Origin: Achromobacter pulmonis
GTDB lineage: Bacteria > Pseudomonadota > Gammaproteobacteria > Burkholderiales > Burkholderiaceae_B
Length of the DNA stretch: 64,000 bases
Assembly (NCBI RefSeq): GCF_902859765.1
Contig: NZ_CADIJV010000020.1
Span: forward strand, 1 to 64,000
Direction: 5' to 3'
Under the pieces are notes generated by a model that saw nothing but the letters and a program-made list of their open reading frames with translations, ran no database searches and was not told where the DNA came from. Positions 35,006 through 43,500 of the stretch are shown here, one piece after another. A program made the translations under genes and the position numbers. Every line of letters begins with the position of its first letter. Position 1 is the stretch's first letter.

Positions 35006-35039
35006 AAAAAGCCCCGGCCAAATCTCCGGGGCTTTTTTT
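35006..35039. terminator. Bidirectional terminator between early and late regions
   Basis: GCCCCGG / CCGGGGC stem with an 8-base loop, five A before and seven T after. It ends the rightward early transcript and the convergent gene at 35038-35388. Confidence 0.85.
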
Positions 35040-35388
35040 ATTCTGCCTTCAGGTCTTCTTGCGTCGGCGGCGCAATGCGGACGTCAATCGCGGCATTCTG
35101 AAAATGCACGAGGAACATCTGCGCCAAATCAGTGTGGTAGGCCGCCCAGCAATGTAGGGCACGCTTTTCTTCCGGCCGGGCTTTCCATTCGAACTCACAA
35201 TGCAGCTCGCCTGCTTTAGCTACGAGCCGGAATGCACCGGCGCCCTTCCACTGGTCAGCCTTGAATTCAAGGCGGTGATCATTCTTCGGACCGGTGAGGT
35301 CCCACGTACCGATTTCATCGGCCATCAAGGCTCTGTAGACGGCTTGGCCGAGGGCAGTCGGGTCTTTGCAAACAACACGCACAGTCAT
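35038..35388 (-). CDS. Hypothetical convergent protein
   Basis: 116 residues from the ATG at 35388 with GTAGGAGTAGAG upstream; an in-frame ATG at 35499 lacks such a site. The sequence (TVRVVCKDPTALGQAVYRAL, WDLTGPKNDHRLEFKADQWK, LHCEFEWKARPEEKRALHCW) suggests an alpha/beta fold. Opposite to its neighbours and isolated by the terminator, it may be expressed in the lysogen. Function unknown. Confidence 0.65.
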   Translation of the reverse strand: MTVRVVCKDPTALGQAVYRALMADEIGTWDLTGPKNDHRLEFKADQWKGAGAFRLVAKAGELHCEFEWKARPEEKRALHCWAAYHTDLAQMFLVHFQNAAIDVRIAPPTQEDLKAE

Positions 35389-35577
35389 CTCTACTCCTAC
35401 ATCGAGGCTAGCGCGCACTGGTCCGCGCCATTGGGTAGTGTGAAATAGAAGACGGCGACGGCCGTGCAGCAGCAACTGCGCGACCGACAGCCGACCCACG
35501 GAATGAGGCCGTGAGCGACCCGAGGCCGTCCCACCTGTACAGGCGGGGGCTAAGGTAACACAAAATTACTAGCTCAC
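35389..35577 (+). promoter_or_regulatory. Putative late-promoter region upstream of com
   Basis: 189 bp without a gene on the plus strand, leading into the late operon. A perfect 10-bp palindrome CCTGTACAGG lies at 35534-35543 and an AT-rich stretch (TAACACAAAATTACTAG) runs up to the com ATG. No GATC site is present in it, unlike the Dam-regulated mom promoter of Mu. No clear -35/-10 is seen. Confidence 0.4.
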
Positions 35578-35802
35578 ATGGAAACCGTTCGTTGTGTCAA
35601 CTGCGGGCGCAAGCTCGCCGAAGCCGCCGGCTACGCCCGGCTCAGCATCAAATGTTCGCGGTGCAAGACCGTGAACGCGTTTTCGATGGCCGAGAGCGCC
35701 CAGAGCGCCGAGAGCCACAAACCAGCATGCCGCCGAGCATCCAGCCCAGAGGAACACAGGCATGGAGGCCAACGGCCATATCACCACGGCGCCGGCGCGT
35801 AA
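35578..35802 (+). CDS. com: Com-like zinc-finger protein (Mu Com family)
   Basis: 74 residues. Cys6, Cys9, Cys26 and Cys29 (VRCVNCGRK ... IKCSRCKTVN) form the zinc-binding treble of Com, the Mu protein that binds mom mRNA and opens its ribosome site. Its 3' end overlaps the next small gene by 41 bp, as com overlaps mom in Mu. If the parallel holds, Com permits late translation of the ABC-GNAT gene downstream. Confidence 0.85.
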   Translation: METVRCVNCGRKLAEAAGYARLSIKCSRCKTVNAFSMAESAQSAESHKPACRRASSPEEHRHGGQRPYHHGAGA

Positions 35803-35938
35803 GCAGCCGGGCGCCAACGGTTTCAAGTACAAGCCGCGCTTCGGCGTGATCGTGTTGTGCGATGACGAAGGTCACCAGCAGCGCGTATTCGACGAGCTGC
35901 GCGCACAGGGCCACCGCCCGAAGGTGGTGGCCGTATGA
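35762..35938 (+). CDS. Small conserved-looking protein between Com and the ABC-GNAT protein
   Basis: 58 residues starting MEANGHITTAPARKQPG; residues 25-58 (PRFGVIVLCDDEGHQQRVFD, RAQGHRPKVVAV) form a beta-alpha-beta unit. The start lies inside com, 41 bp before its stop, and the stop overlaps the ABC-GNAT ATG by 4 bp. It is therefore coupled to both genes. Function unknown, perhaps a regulator or partner of the modification enzymes. Confidence 0.65.
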   Translation: MEANGHITTAPARKQPGANGFKYKPRFGVIVLCDDEGHQQRVFDELRAQGHRPKVVAV

Positions 35939-37056
35939 AAGTGTCCATCCAACACCGCTGCCCGGAAGCAGAAAGCTACCGCGCGGCGCGCGTGAAATCC
36001 CTCTTCAACGTGGAGTCGGGCGCCGCCTTCGACCTGGACGCAGACCTGGCGATCGATGACGACGGCTGGCGTATTGGCGTCGTGGTGGGGCCATCCGGCT
36101 CGGGAAAGACCAGCATCGGGCGCGCGATCGCACCGCTGTACGCGCCGGCCTGGCCGACGGACACGCCCATCATTGACGCGATCGCGCCCACTGGCGCCTT
36201 CGATGATGTGACGGCAGCACTGTCCGCGGTCGGCCTGGGCAGTGTGCCCGCGTGGATGCGGCCCTACGGCGTCCTGTCCAATGGCGAGCAGTTCCGCGCC
36301 AACCTGGCGCGCCTGGTCGTCGAGGCGCCCGCGCTGACGGTCGTGGACGAGTTCAGCTCGGTCGTTGACCGGCAGATTGCGCGCGTCGGCGCCGGCGCGT
36401 TCGCCAAGGCGTGGCGGCGCACTGGTGGCCAGGCCGTGCTGTTGTCCTGCCACTATGACGTGCTGGATTGGCTGCAGCCGGACTGGGTGTTCGACACGGC
36501 CACCGGCCAGTTTGATCGGGGGTCGGTTCGACGCCGGCCGCGCCTGGACCTGGAGATCGAGCAAACCGACTGGCGCTGGTGGCCCCATTTTGAGCCGCAT
36601 CACTATCTGAAGCTGCCCAAGATGATCGCGGCCAACAATTACGTGGCCTGGATTGGCGGCGAGCCTGTCGCGCACCTGGCCGTCAGCACCAGGCCGGGCC
36701 TGATCGAGGCTCGCGCCTGCCGCCTGGTGGTCATGCCGGAATGGCAGGGCGCCGGCGTGGGCATGCGCTTCCTCAATGCGGTCTGCGCCGCCTGGCTGGA
36801 GGGCAAGAACCGGTACGGCTTGCCTCTGCGGACGCTGTTCCACACAAGCCACCCCGGCCTGGCCGCGGCGCTGCGCCGCGATCGGCGGTGGACGCAAGTC
36901 TCGGGCACCCTGCACGGCGAGAGCAAGGCACGGTGTACAGAGTCGCTGCGCCTGAGCGCCGCGCGCAAGGGCCAGCAGGCCGCCGGCAGCGGCTACGGCG
37001 GCCACTTCCGCGCCGTGCAGGGGTTCCGCTACCTGGGGGAGCCGCCATGCGCGTGA
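35935..37056 (+). CDS. ABC-ATPase fused to GNAT (Mom-like) acyltransferase domain
   Basis: 373 residues in two parts. Residues about 25-205 are an ABC-type ATPase: Walker A GPSGSGKTS (about 51-59), signature-like LSNGEQFRAN near 115, Walker B ALTVVDEFSSVVD near 131-142 and H-loop LLSCHYD near 168. No transmembrane helices are present, so it is not a transporter. Residues about 215-373 are a GNAT fold: NNYVAWIGGEPVAHLAVS, then VVMPEWQGAGVGMRFLNAV with the cofactor loop (Q-G-A-G-V-G). Mom of Mu, which modifies adenine N6 in DNA, is also a GNAT-fold protein that follows com. This is the best candidate for a DNA-modifying enzyme; the substrate is unknown. Confidence 0.8.
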   Translation: MKVSIQHRCPEAESYRAARVKSLFNVESGAAFDLDADLAIDDDGWRIGVVVGPSGSGKTSIGRAIAPLYAPAWPTDTPIIDAIAPTGAFDDVTAALSAVGLGSVPAWMRPYGVLSNGEQFRANLARLVVEAPALTVVDEFSSVVDRQIARVGAGAFAKAWRRTGGQAVLLSCHYDVLDWLQPDWVFDTATGQFDRGSVRRRPRLDLEIEQTDWRWWPHFEPHHYLKLPKMIAANNYVAWIGGEPVAHLAVSTRPGLIEARACRLVVMPEWQGAGVGMRFLNAVCAAWLEGKNRYGLPLRTLFHTSHPGLAAALRRDRRWTQVSGTLHGESKARCTESLRLSAARKGQQAAGSGYGGHFRAVQGFRYLGEPPCA

Positions 37057-37667
37057 TGATCGTGGGCCAGAAGTGGCTGGGCGCGGCGCTGCTCCGCCAA
37101 TGCGTCGCGGAGGGCCACCAGGTGATAGCCGCCGCAGCGCCGCCCGCCGTGGACGAGGAATACGACCGGCTCTACGCCGCCGCGCAGCAGTTGGGCATTC
37201 CCGTGCGCGCGGTACGCGGGCGGTTGGTGGCGGGCGACGTCCCGGCGGGCTGCGAGGTGCTGTTGGCGGCGCACGCGCATTGCTTCATCGACGCGGCCGC
37301 GCGGACGCGGGCGAAGCACGGCGCGCTGGGGTATCACCCCTCGCTGTTGCCCCTCCACCGGGGGCGGGACGCGATAAGGTGGGCATTGCACATGCGCGAG
37401 CCCGTCACCGGGGGCACGTTGTACCGCATGGACGACGGCGCCGACACAGGGCCAATCATCGCGCAGGACTGGTGCCACGTCCGGCCGGGGGACACCCCGG
37501 CGGTGCTGTGGCGCCGCGATCTTGCCCCGTTGGGTCTGCGGCTCTTTTCCGAGGCGCTGGCGCGGCTGGCGCGCGGTGAAGCGCTGCCGGGGCGGCCGCA
37601 GGATGAAGACCTGGCCACGTGGGAACCCGCATTCAGCGCGGCAAAGCTGGCCGAACTTCCAGGGTGA
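37047..37667 (+). CDS. Formyltransferase-like protein (Fmt/PurN fold)
   Basis: 206 residues. N-terminal MRVMIVGQKWLGAALLRQCV is a Rossmann-like formyltransferase start; LGYHPSLLPLHRGRD (about 93-107) and MDDGADTGPIIAQDW (about 128-142) correspond to the catalytic loops. The usual Asn-x-His is Gly-Tyr-His here, so the Asn is missing, while His and the late Asp are kept. It overlaps the ABC-GNAT gene by 10 bp. It could supply or transfer a one-carbon or related group for the modification; whether it uses formyl-tetrahydrofolate is unknown. Confidence 0.8.
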   Translation: MRVMIVGQKWLGAALLRQCVAEGHQVIAAAAPPAVDEEYDRLYAAAQQLGIPVRAVRGRLVAGDVPAGCEVLLAAHAHCFIDAAARTRAKHGALGYHPSLLPLHRGRDAIRWALHMREPVTGGTLYRMDDGADTGPIIAQDWCHVRPGDTPAVLWRRDLAPLGLRLFSEALARLARGEALPGRPQDEDLATWEPAFSAAKLAELPG

Positions 37668-37673
37668 TTCAGC

Positions 37674-38318
37674 ATGAAGGGAAAGCGGGCACGATCGGAC
37701 GGTCAGGCGCGGCCCGGGCCGCCCACCGAGTGGCTGGCACGCGCGGAGGCTGCCGGCGGCCTGTTGGCGCCGGCGCCTGAGCTGCTCGAATGGATCGAAC
37801 GAGTGATATTCGCCGCGGACGGGCCGCTCCACAACCCCGACCATGCCCACCTGGTTGACGCCGACCTGGCGTTCCTTTGGGCGTCGTCCGGCTTCCAGAA
37901 AGCCGGGCGCGTGGTGCTGGGCCAGGCCGAACAGGTGATGTTCCGCGCCGGCGGCTGGCAGAAGGCGCGCCAGGAACAGCAGATGATCGAGTGGTTTGGC
38001 CGCGTGCCGGCCTTCTTGATCACCCTGGCGGCAGACTACTGCGCCGCCTGCAGCGATGCCGAGTTCTGCGCCCTGGTGGAACATGAGCTGTACCACATCG
38101 GTCATGCGCCGGATCCCTACGGCGCACCGGCGTTCGACAAGGTGGGCCTGCCGAAGCTGCGCATCGTTGGGCACGACGTCGAGGAATTCGTGGGAGTGGT
38201 GGCCCGGTATGGGCCGTCGGCGGATGTTCGGCGGCTGGCCGCGGCCGCCGGCGCCGCACCGGCCGTGCCCCGGCTGGACATCTCCAGGGCGTGCGGGTGC
38301 TGCCTGAAGGCGGCATAG
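37674..38318 (+). CDS. Phage putative metallopeptidase
   Basis: 214 residues. VEHELYHIGHA carries the HExxH zinc-protease motif (about residues 136-140), followed by GHDVEEFVGVVARYG, where a third ligand could lie. The C-terminus has a CGCC cluster. Similar genes lie next to small terminase subunits in many proteobacterial phages. Substrate unknown. Confidence 0.78.
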   Translation: MKGKRARSDGQARPGPPTEWLARAEAAGGLLAPAPELLEWIERVIFAADGPLHNPDHAHLVDADLAFLWASSGFQKAGRVVLGQAEQVMFRAGGWQKARQEQQMIEWFGRVPAFLITLAADYCAACSDAEFCALVEHELYHIGHAPDPYGAPAFDKVGLPKLRIVGHDVEEFVGVVARYGPSADVRRLAAAAGAAPAVPRLDISRACGCCLKAA

Positions 38319-38339
38319 CGACCAGGCAGGACCGACAAC

Positions 38340-38813
38340 ATGGCAAAGCTCACCGACGCGCACAAGACTTTCATCGTCCAGGCCCTGGCTTGCTGGGATC
38401 CTCCTACCGAAGTTTCGGAGGCGCTGCGCGACCAGTTCGGCATCGACGTGCCGCGCATGCAGGTGGCGCAGTACGACCCAACCAAGGTGGCGGGGAAGGA
38501 CCTCGCCAAGAAATGGCGGGACCTGTTCGAAGCCACGCGCAAGCGCTTCCGCGAGGAAGTGGCCGAGATCCCCATCGCTGACCAGGCGTATCGCCTGCGG
38601 CAGCTCGGCAAGATCTACGAGCGGCACATCAGCCGCGGAAACGTGATCGGCGCGGCCGGCGTTTTGGAACAGGCCGCCAAGGAAGTGGGCGGCGCATTCA
38701 CGAACAGGCGGGAGCATACGGGCGTCGGCGGCGGTCCGATCGAACAGAAAACGGTGGTGGTCGATGAAACACAAGTCGCCGCCGCCGTCGCCAAACTCCA
38801 AAGCGACTACTGA
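38340..38813 (+). CDS. Terminase small-subunit candidate (DUF2280)
   Basis: 157 residues. The N-terminal HTH-like part ([40 protein letters not shown]) and the helical middle ([20 protein letters not shown]) match DUF2280, found directly before large terminase genes. It overlaps the large subunit by 50 bp. It would recognise the packaging site and recruit the motor. Confidence 0.82.
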   Translation: MAKLTDAHKTFIVQALACWDPPTEVSEALRDQFGIDVPRMQVAQYDPTKVAGKDLAKKWRDLFEATRKRFREEVAEIPIADQAYRLRQLGKIYERHISRGNVIGAAGVLEQAAKEVGGAFTNRREHTGVGGGPIEQKTVVVDETQVAAAVAKLQSDY

Positions 38814-40347
38814 CCCGGGGGTCCTGCGCGCCACGGCCAAGGCCATGTGCGAGCAGGATCACCTGTTCTTCAGCCGGTACTTTTTCAAGCACCGCCAGGC
38901 GATCAAATTCCGGGTCAACTGGCACCATGAGCTGATTGCCGAAAAGGTGCAGGCCGTCATCGACGGCCGAATCAAGAACCTGGTCATCAACGTGCCCCCG
39001 GGCTCGTCGAAGACCGAGTTGGTCGCCATCAACCTGATGGCGCGCGGCCTGGTGCTGAATCCGCGCGCCCGGTTCCTGCACATCAGCTACTCCGACGATC
39101 TGGCGCTGCTGAACTCGCAGACGGCCAAGGAACTGGTCCAGTCAGACGAATTTCAGGAACTGTGGCCGCTGAAGGTCGCGGCGGACGCGAAGAGCAAGAA
39201 GCGCTGGAACATCGAGGTCGACGGCCGCAAGGCCGGCGGCGTCTACGCGGTGTCGCTCGGCGGCCAAATCACCGGCTTTCGCGCCGGCCATATGGCGGAA
39301 GGGTGGCAGGGCGCCATCGTCATCGACGACCCGCTCAAGGTCGGCGACGCCTACAGCAAGCCGCGGCGCGCCAAAGCGAACCGCGACCTGATCGCCACGG
39401 TGAAAAGCCGTCGGGCCAACCCCGACACGCCGATCATCGTGATCATGCAGCGCCTGGCGCAGGAGGACGTGACCGGCTTTATCGAGGCCGGAAACCTCGG
39501 CCCGGACTGGGAACAGATCGTCATCCCGGCCCTGATCGACGACGCCTATGTGGCGGGCCTGCCGGCCGAGCTGCAGGCCAAGGTCGACAGCAGCGTCCGG
39601 GACGAGAAGGGGCGCTTCAGCTACTGGCCCTACAAGGAGCCGCTGGCGGACCTGTTGGCTATGGAGGCGGGCGCCGGGGCGGACCAGGAGGGCGCGCGCG
39701 TCAGCCGGTACGTATTCTCGGCGCAGTACCAGCAGCGCCCGGCGCCGCTGGGTGGCGACCTGATCAAGGGGGCCTGGTTCGGCCGGTACGAAGTGCCGCC
39801 CCGGATCCTCGCGCGCAAGGTGTTTGCCGACACCGCGCAGAAGACCGCCGAGCGCAACGACTACAGCGTTTTCGAATGCTGGGGACTGGGCGACGACGGC
39901 AAGATCTACCTGCTGGACCTACTGCGCGGGAAATGGCAGGCACCCGAGCTCAAGCGGCGCGCCGTGGACTTCTGGGCCAAGAACAAGCCGTTCAATCCGA
40001 AACTGTCGGCACCGCTGCGGCAGCTCCTCATCGAGGACAAGTCCAGCGGAACCGGCCTGATCCAAGATATCGGCGCAGACGGCAAGATCCCCGTAAAGGG
40101 GGTAGAGCGGGACAGGGACAAGCTCACCCGGCTCATGGATGTGCAGAGCTACATCGAGGCCGGTCTGGTGTGCATCCCCAAGGATGCGCCGTTCGTGGCC
40201 GATTTCGTGGCCGAGTGCGAGGCCTTCACGGCGGACGACACGCACGCCCACGACGACCAGGTCGACCCGATGGTCGATGCAATCAACGACATGCTCGCCA
40301 CAGCGGGCAGCAACCTAGGGCGCTTCCAGGCGCTGGCAAGCACATGA
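38764..40347 (+). CDS. Terminase large subunit
   Basis: 527 residues. ATPase Walker A-like [10 protein letters not shown] (about 76-85), Walker [13 protein letters not shown] (about 184-195), coupling motif [16 protein letters not shown]. The C-terminal nuclease domain begins near [15 protein letters not shown] and includes [16 protein letters not shown] and a late [12 protein letters not shown] aspartate pair. It packages DNA into proheads. The start overlaps the small subunit, the stop overlaps the portal start. Confidence 0.96.
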   Translation: MKHKSPPPSPNSKATTDPGVLRATAKAMCEQDHLFFSRYFFKHRQAIKFRVNWHHELIAEKVQAVIDGRIKNLVINVPPGSSKTELVAINLMARGLVLNPRARFLHISYSDDLALLNSQTAKELVQSDEFQELWPLKVAADAKSKKRWNIEVDGRKAGGVYAVSLGGQITGFRAGHMAEGWQGAIVIDDPLKVGDAYSKPRRAKANRDLIATVKSRRANPDTPIIVIMQRLAQEDVTGFIEAGNLGPDWEQIVIPALIDDAYVAGLPAELQAKVDSSVRDEKGRFSYWPYKEPLADLLAMEAGAGADQEGARVSRYVFSAQYQQRPAPLGGDLIKGAWFGRYEVPPRILARKVFADTAQKTAERNDYSVFECWGLGDDGKIYLLDLLRGKWQAPELKRRAVDFWAKNKPFNPKLSAPLRQLLIEDKSSGTGLIQDIGADGKIPVKGVERDRDKLTRLMDVQSYIEAGLVCIPKDAPFVADFVAECEAFTADDTHAHDDQVDPMVDAINDMLATAGSNLGRFQALAST

Positions 40348-41627
40348 TGAACCAAGACGGCTACCTGAGCGCGGTGCTGGGCCACGCCCTGCTCGGAACT
40401 TCGATCGCCGGCCTCGGCGGGCTGGATGACCTGGCTATGTACGCCGAAGGCGGCCTGCCTGCCCGCGTGGTGGACATGATCCCGGACACTGCCGTCTCGC
40501 GCGGCGTGGCGATCGAGGGCGATGACCGCGTGGGCGGCGAGTTGGACCGGCTGAAAGTGCTGCCCGCGCTTGCCGATGCCTGGCGATGGGCGCGTCTGAC
40601 CGGCGGTGGCGCCATCGTGGTCATCGCCAGGGACGGGGGCGCGCTGAGGGACCCGCTCAACCTTGAGTCCCTGGATCAGCTGCTCGAACTGAAGGTTTTC
40701 ACGTTGGACGACGTGTCGGCCACCGAAAAGCGATATGCGGATCCGAACGAGGCCAACTACGGTATGCCCGAGTTGTACCGGGTACGCACGCAGGCCGCGG
40801 GCGTGCCCTCTGCGGAGTTCTTCGTTCACGAAAGTCGGCTGATCGAGATTCCAGGGGACCCGGTGCCGGCAAAGCTCAATCGCAAGGGCATCCCGTGGGC
40901 CGGGCGGCCGGCGGTGAGCAGGGCGTTCCACGCCATCCGTCGCTATGGCGATGGCCTGCACTGGGCGCTGCGCTTGCTGGAAAAGAAGCAGCAGGCTGTC
41001 CACAAGATGAAGGGCTTGGCCGATGCCATCGTGGCCGAAATGGAGGCCGCCATCCGAAAGCGGGTGGAAATGGTCGACGCCGCGCGCAACGCTTTGAACG
41101 GCGTAGCCGTCGATGCGGAAGACGACTACCAGGTGCTCAGCTCCGACATGGGCGGCATCAAGGACACCCTGGCGGAGTTCCAAATCGCTGTGTCGGCTGA
41201 GGCCGGCTATCCCGCGAGTGTCCTGTTCGGGCGGTCAGCCGCCGGCCTGAACGCCACCGGCGACGGTGACCTTGAGGGGTTCTACAACACGGTGGCCATG
41301 GGGCGCGGCGTGAAGCTGAACCCAGCGCTGGAGCGCATGGTGTCGTTGATCCGGGCGCAACGGTCACTGGATGGCTACGGTGCCGCGCGGGGCGAGGCCT
41401 GGTCTATTGTCTGGCCGCCGCTCAAGCCGGCCACGGCGAAAGAGGAAGCCGAAGTCCGCAAGGCTAACGCCGAGGCGTCGGCCCGCGAAATGGATGCCCT
41501 GAGCGCGGCCGTGGACAACGGCCTCAGCCAGGACCAGGCGGTCCGATTCATGAAACAGGAAGGGCTCTATGGCCTCACCCCCGACGCCGGCGGCGAGTCG
41601 GCGAAGTCGTACGCCGCGTCCACCTAA
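40344..41627 (+). CDS. Portal protein (DUF1073 type)
   Basis: 427 residues from the ATG at 40344 overlapping the terminase stop (ATGATGA). [40 protein letters not shown] and [21 protein letters not shown] are typical of DUF1073 portals. It forms the dodecameric vertex for DNA entry and tail joining. The 3' end overlaps the next head gene by 59 bp. Confidence 0.92.
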   Translation: MMNQDGYLSAVLGHALLGTSIAGLGGLDDLAMYAEGGLPARVVDMIPDTAVSRGVAIEGDDRVGGELDRLKVLPALADAWRWARLTGGGAIVVIARDGGALRDPLNLESLDQLLELKVFTLDDVSATEKRYADPNEANYGMPELYRVRTQAAGVPSAEFFVHESRLIEIPGDPVPAKLNRKGIPWAGRPAVSRAFHAIRRYGDGLHWALRLLEKKQQAVHKMKGLADAIVAEMEAAIRKRVEMVDAARNALNGVAVDAEDDYQVLSSDMGGIKDTLAEFQIAVSAEAGYPASVLFGRSAAGLNATGDGDLEGFYNTVAMGRGVKLNPALERMVSLIRAQRSLDGYGAARGEAWSIVWPPLKPATAKEEAEVRKANAEASAREMDALSAAVDNGLSQDQAVRFMKQEGLYGLTPDAGGESAKSYAAST

Positions 41628-42408
41628 GCAATGGCGCTATCCGCTGGGCGCTGAGCAGGACTATGCCCGGGCGCTGCGGGCCACGGCGGATGCGGCCATT
41701 GCGGCCGTCGTCGCGCATGTCTTGCCGGCGTTGCCGCAGGTACTGCGCCAGGATGATCTGCGCAACACCCCGGCCGGCGACGACGGCTGGTTCGAGTCGC
41801 TGCGCCGGGCCTTCATGGAGGCGCTGGGCGCTGCGGTGGTGGCCGACAGCAGCGCGCAGGGCCTGGCCGCGCTCGTTGCGCGGCGGGTCGAGAAGTACAA
41901 CCAGGAGCAGTACCACCGGATGCTGCGGCGTGCCTACGGCGTGGACGTGTTCAAGGCCGAGCCCGGCCTGGCCCGCGTGCTGCGCCCGTGGGAAGCCGAG
42001 AACATTGGCCTGATCAAGTCCATCCCGGAACAGTACCTGAGCAACCTTCATGGGCGGGTGGTCGCCGCGGTACGTCAGGGAACGTCGCTGCGTGACATGA
42101 CTAAACAGGTGCGGGAAACCTTTGATCTGCCACGCAAGCGCGCAGAGCTGATCGCCCGGGACCAGATTGGCAAGCTGAACGGCGACCTGACCGAATACCG
42201 GCAGACCAACATCGGCGTCAAGAAGTACCGATGGCGGGGCGTGCTGGATGACAGGGAGCGCGACGAACATGTGGCGCGTGAGGGTCAAGAGTTCGAATGG
42301 GACAAGCCGCCCGCCGACGGTCACCCAGGCAAGCCCATCCGCTGCAGGTGCTGGGCGGAGGCTGTCCTGCCGGCGCTCGACGATCTGGACGCGATGATCG
42401 TTCATTGA
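41569..42408 (+). CDS. Minor head / head morphogenesis protein (SPP1 gp7-like)
   Basis: 279 residues. The C-terminal half has the Mu F / SPP1 gp7 pattern: ARDQIGKLNGDLTEYRQTNI, KKYRWRGVLDDRERDEHVAR, PPADGHPGKPIRCRCWAEAV. Internal helical region precedes it. It is a minor capsid component probably needed for DNA delivery or portal assembly. It begins inside the portal gene. Confidence 0.88.
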   Translation: MASPPTPAASRRSRTPRPPKQWRYPLGAEQDYARALRATADAAIAAVVAHVLPALPQVLRQDDLRNTPAGDDGWFESLRRAFMEALGAAVVADSSAQGLAALVARRVEKYNQEQYHRMLRRAYGVDVFKAEPGLARVLRPWEAENIGLIKSIPEQYLSNLHGRVVAAVRQGTSLRDMTKQVRETFDLPRKRAELIARDQIGKLNGDLTEYRQTNIGVKKYRWRGVLDDRERDEHVAREGQEFEWDKPPADGHPGKPIRCRCWAEAVLPALDDLDAMIVH

Positions 42409-42417
42409 GGAAAAACC

Positions 42418-43500
42418 ATGGTAATGCGATATGACCGGGCGCCACTGAAGGCGACCAGGACAGACGAGGGGTATCTCGTCGATACGCCGGTGCTGACCCG
42501 CACAGGCGTCTTCGTGTACAGCGATGGCGCTGGGCGCACCCGGCGCGAGTACCGGCCGCCGGAAGAGGTGTTCAACGCCGATTCCATGGCAAGCCTGCGC
42601 GGCAAGCCGATCACGGACGGGCACCCCGGCAAGGTCACGGCCAAGAATGTGCGCCAGCACATGATCGGCACGGCCCTGTCTGGAGGCCGCCAGGACGGCC
42701 CCGAGAACATGCTCGGGGATATCCACATTTTCGACACAGCGCCGGTCGACGCCGGCAACAAGGAATTGTCGCTGGGCTACGAGCTGGAACTGGACGAGAT
42801 GCCGGGCGTGACGCCGGGCGGCGAACCCTACGACGCTATCCAGCGAAACATCCGATACAACCACCTCGCGGTGGTGAAACGCGGTCGCGCGGGCAACGCG
42901 CGGCTGAACCTTGACGCGGCAGACGCCGTAACGAAAACCGAAGAGGAACATGACATGAGCATGGTCAAAATCCGCCTCGATTCCGGCCTGTCGTATGACG
43001 CGGCGCCGGAAGTGGCGAACGAGCTGGAGCGCCTGCGCGCCGAGGCAAAGACCGCGGCGGCCCGGGCTGACGCCGAAGCGGCGCGCGCGGACACCGAGAA
43101 GGACCGCGCCGACAAGGCCGAGGCCGGTGTCGCCAAGGCGCGCGCGGACGCTCACGGGGCCGCCCTGGCGCGCGTGCAGCTGGAAGCGGTGGCTGCGCAG
43201 CACAAGGTGGAATTCAAGGCCGACACCGCCGACCGCGCGCTGCGCGAGGGCGTGATCAAGGCCATCCGCGGCGACTCGTTCGACCTGGCGGGTAAGTCGG
43301 ACGGTTACGTGGAAGCCGCGTTCGACCTCGCAGTCGGCGAGGACAAGTCCCGCGCGGACGCCGTCGCCGACCAGCGCCGGCAGATGGGCGGGCAGCAGCA
43401 GCCCAACGCGCAACATCGCGCGGACGGCGCCGAGTCGCCGGCGACGGCCCGCTCGGCCCGCGAGGCCTACCTTTCGAACCTGACCAAAGGAGGCGAATGA
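42418..43500 (+). CDS. Prohead protease-scaffold fusion (DUF2213)
   Basis: 360 residues. The N-terminal 175 residues (ADSMASLRGKPITDGHPGKV, LGYELELDEMPGVTPGGEPY, NHLAVVKRGRAGNARL) match DUF2213, related to herpes-type prohead proteases; His in NHLAVV and Ser in LSLGY are candidate catalytic residues. The remainder is Ala/Glu/Lys-rich coiled coil, a scaffold. An in-frame ATG at 42955 with its own ribosome site lies at the domain border. It ends overlapping the next start (ATGA). Confidence 0.85.
   Translation: MVMRYDRAPLKATRTDEGYLVDTPVLTRTGVFVYSDGAGRTRREYRPPEEVFNADSMASLRGKPITDGHPGKVTAKNVRQHMIGTALSGGRQDGPENMLGDIHIFDTAPVDAGNKELSLGYELELDEMPGVTPGGEPYDAIQRNIRYNHLAVVKRGRAGNARLNLDAADAVTKTEEEHDMSMVKIRLDSGLSYDAAPEVANELERLRAEAKTAAARADAEAARADTEKDRADKAEAGVAKARADAHGAALARVQLEAVAAQHKVEFKADTADRALREGVIKAIRGDSFDLAGKSDGYVEAAFDLAVGEDKSRADAVADQRRQMGGQQQPNAQHRADGAESPATARSAREAYLSNLTKGGE
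42955..43500 (+). CDS. Possible nested scaffold product of the protease gene
   Basis: Starts at the in-frame ATG 42955 (MSMVKIRLDSGLSYDAAPEV) preceded by AAGAGG at 8 bases. It would give a 181-residue scaffold identical to the C-terminus of the protease fusion, the same device as lambda C/Nu3. Inferred from position and ribosome site only. Confidence 0.5.
   Translation: MSMVKIRLDSGLSYDAAPEVANELERLRAEAKTAAARADAEAARADTEKDRADKAEAGVAKARADAHGAALARVQLEAVAAQHKVEFKADTADRALREGVIKAIRGDSFDLAGKSDGYVEAAFDLAVGEDKSRADAVADQRRQMGGQQQPNAQHRADGAESPATARSAREAYLSNLTKGGE

Noticed and set aside
35389-35577. Dam/OxyR control of com as in Mu
   Set aside because: No GATC sites are present in the upstream region.
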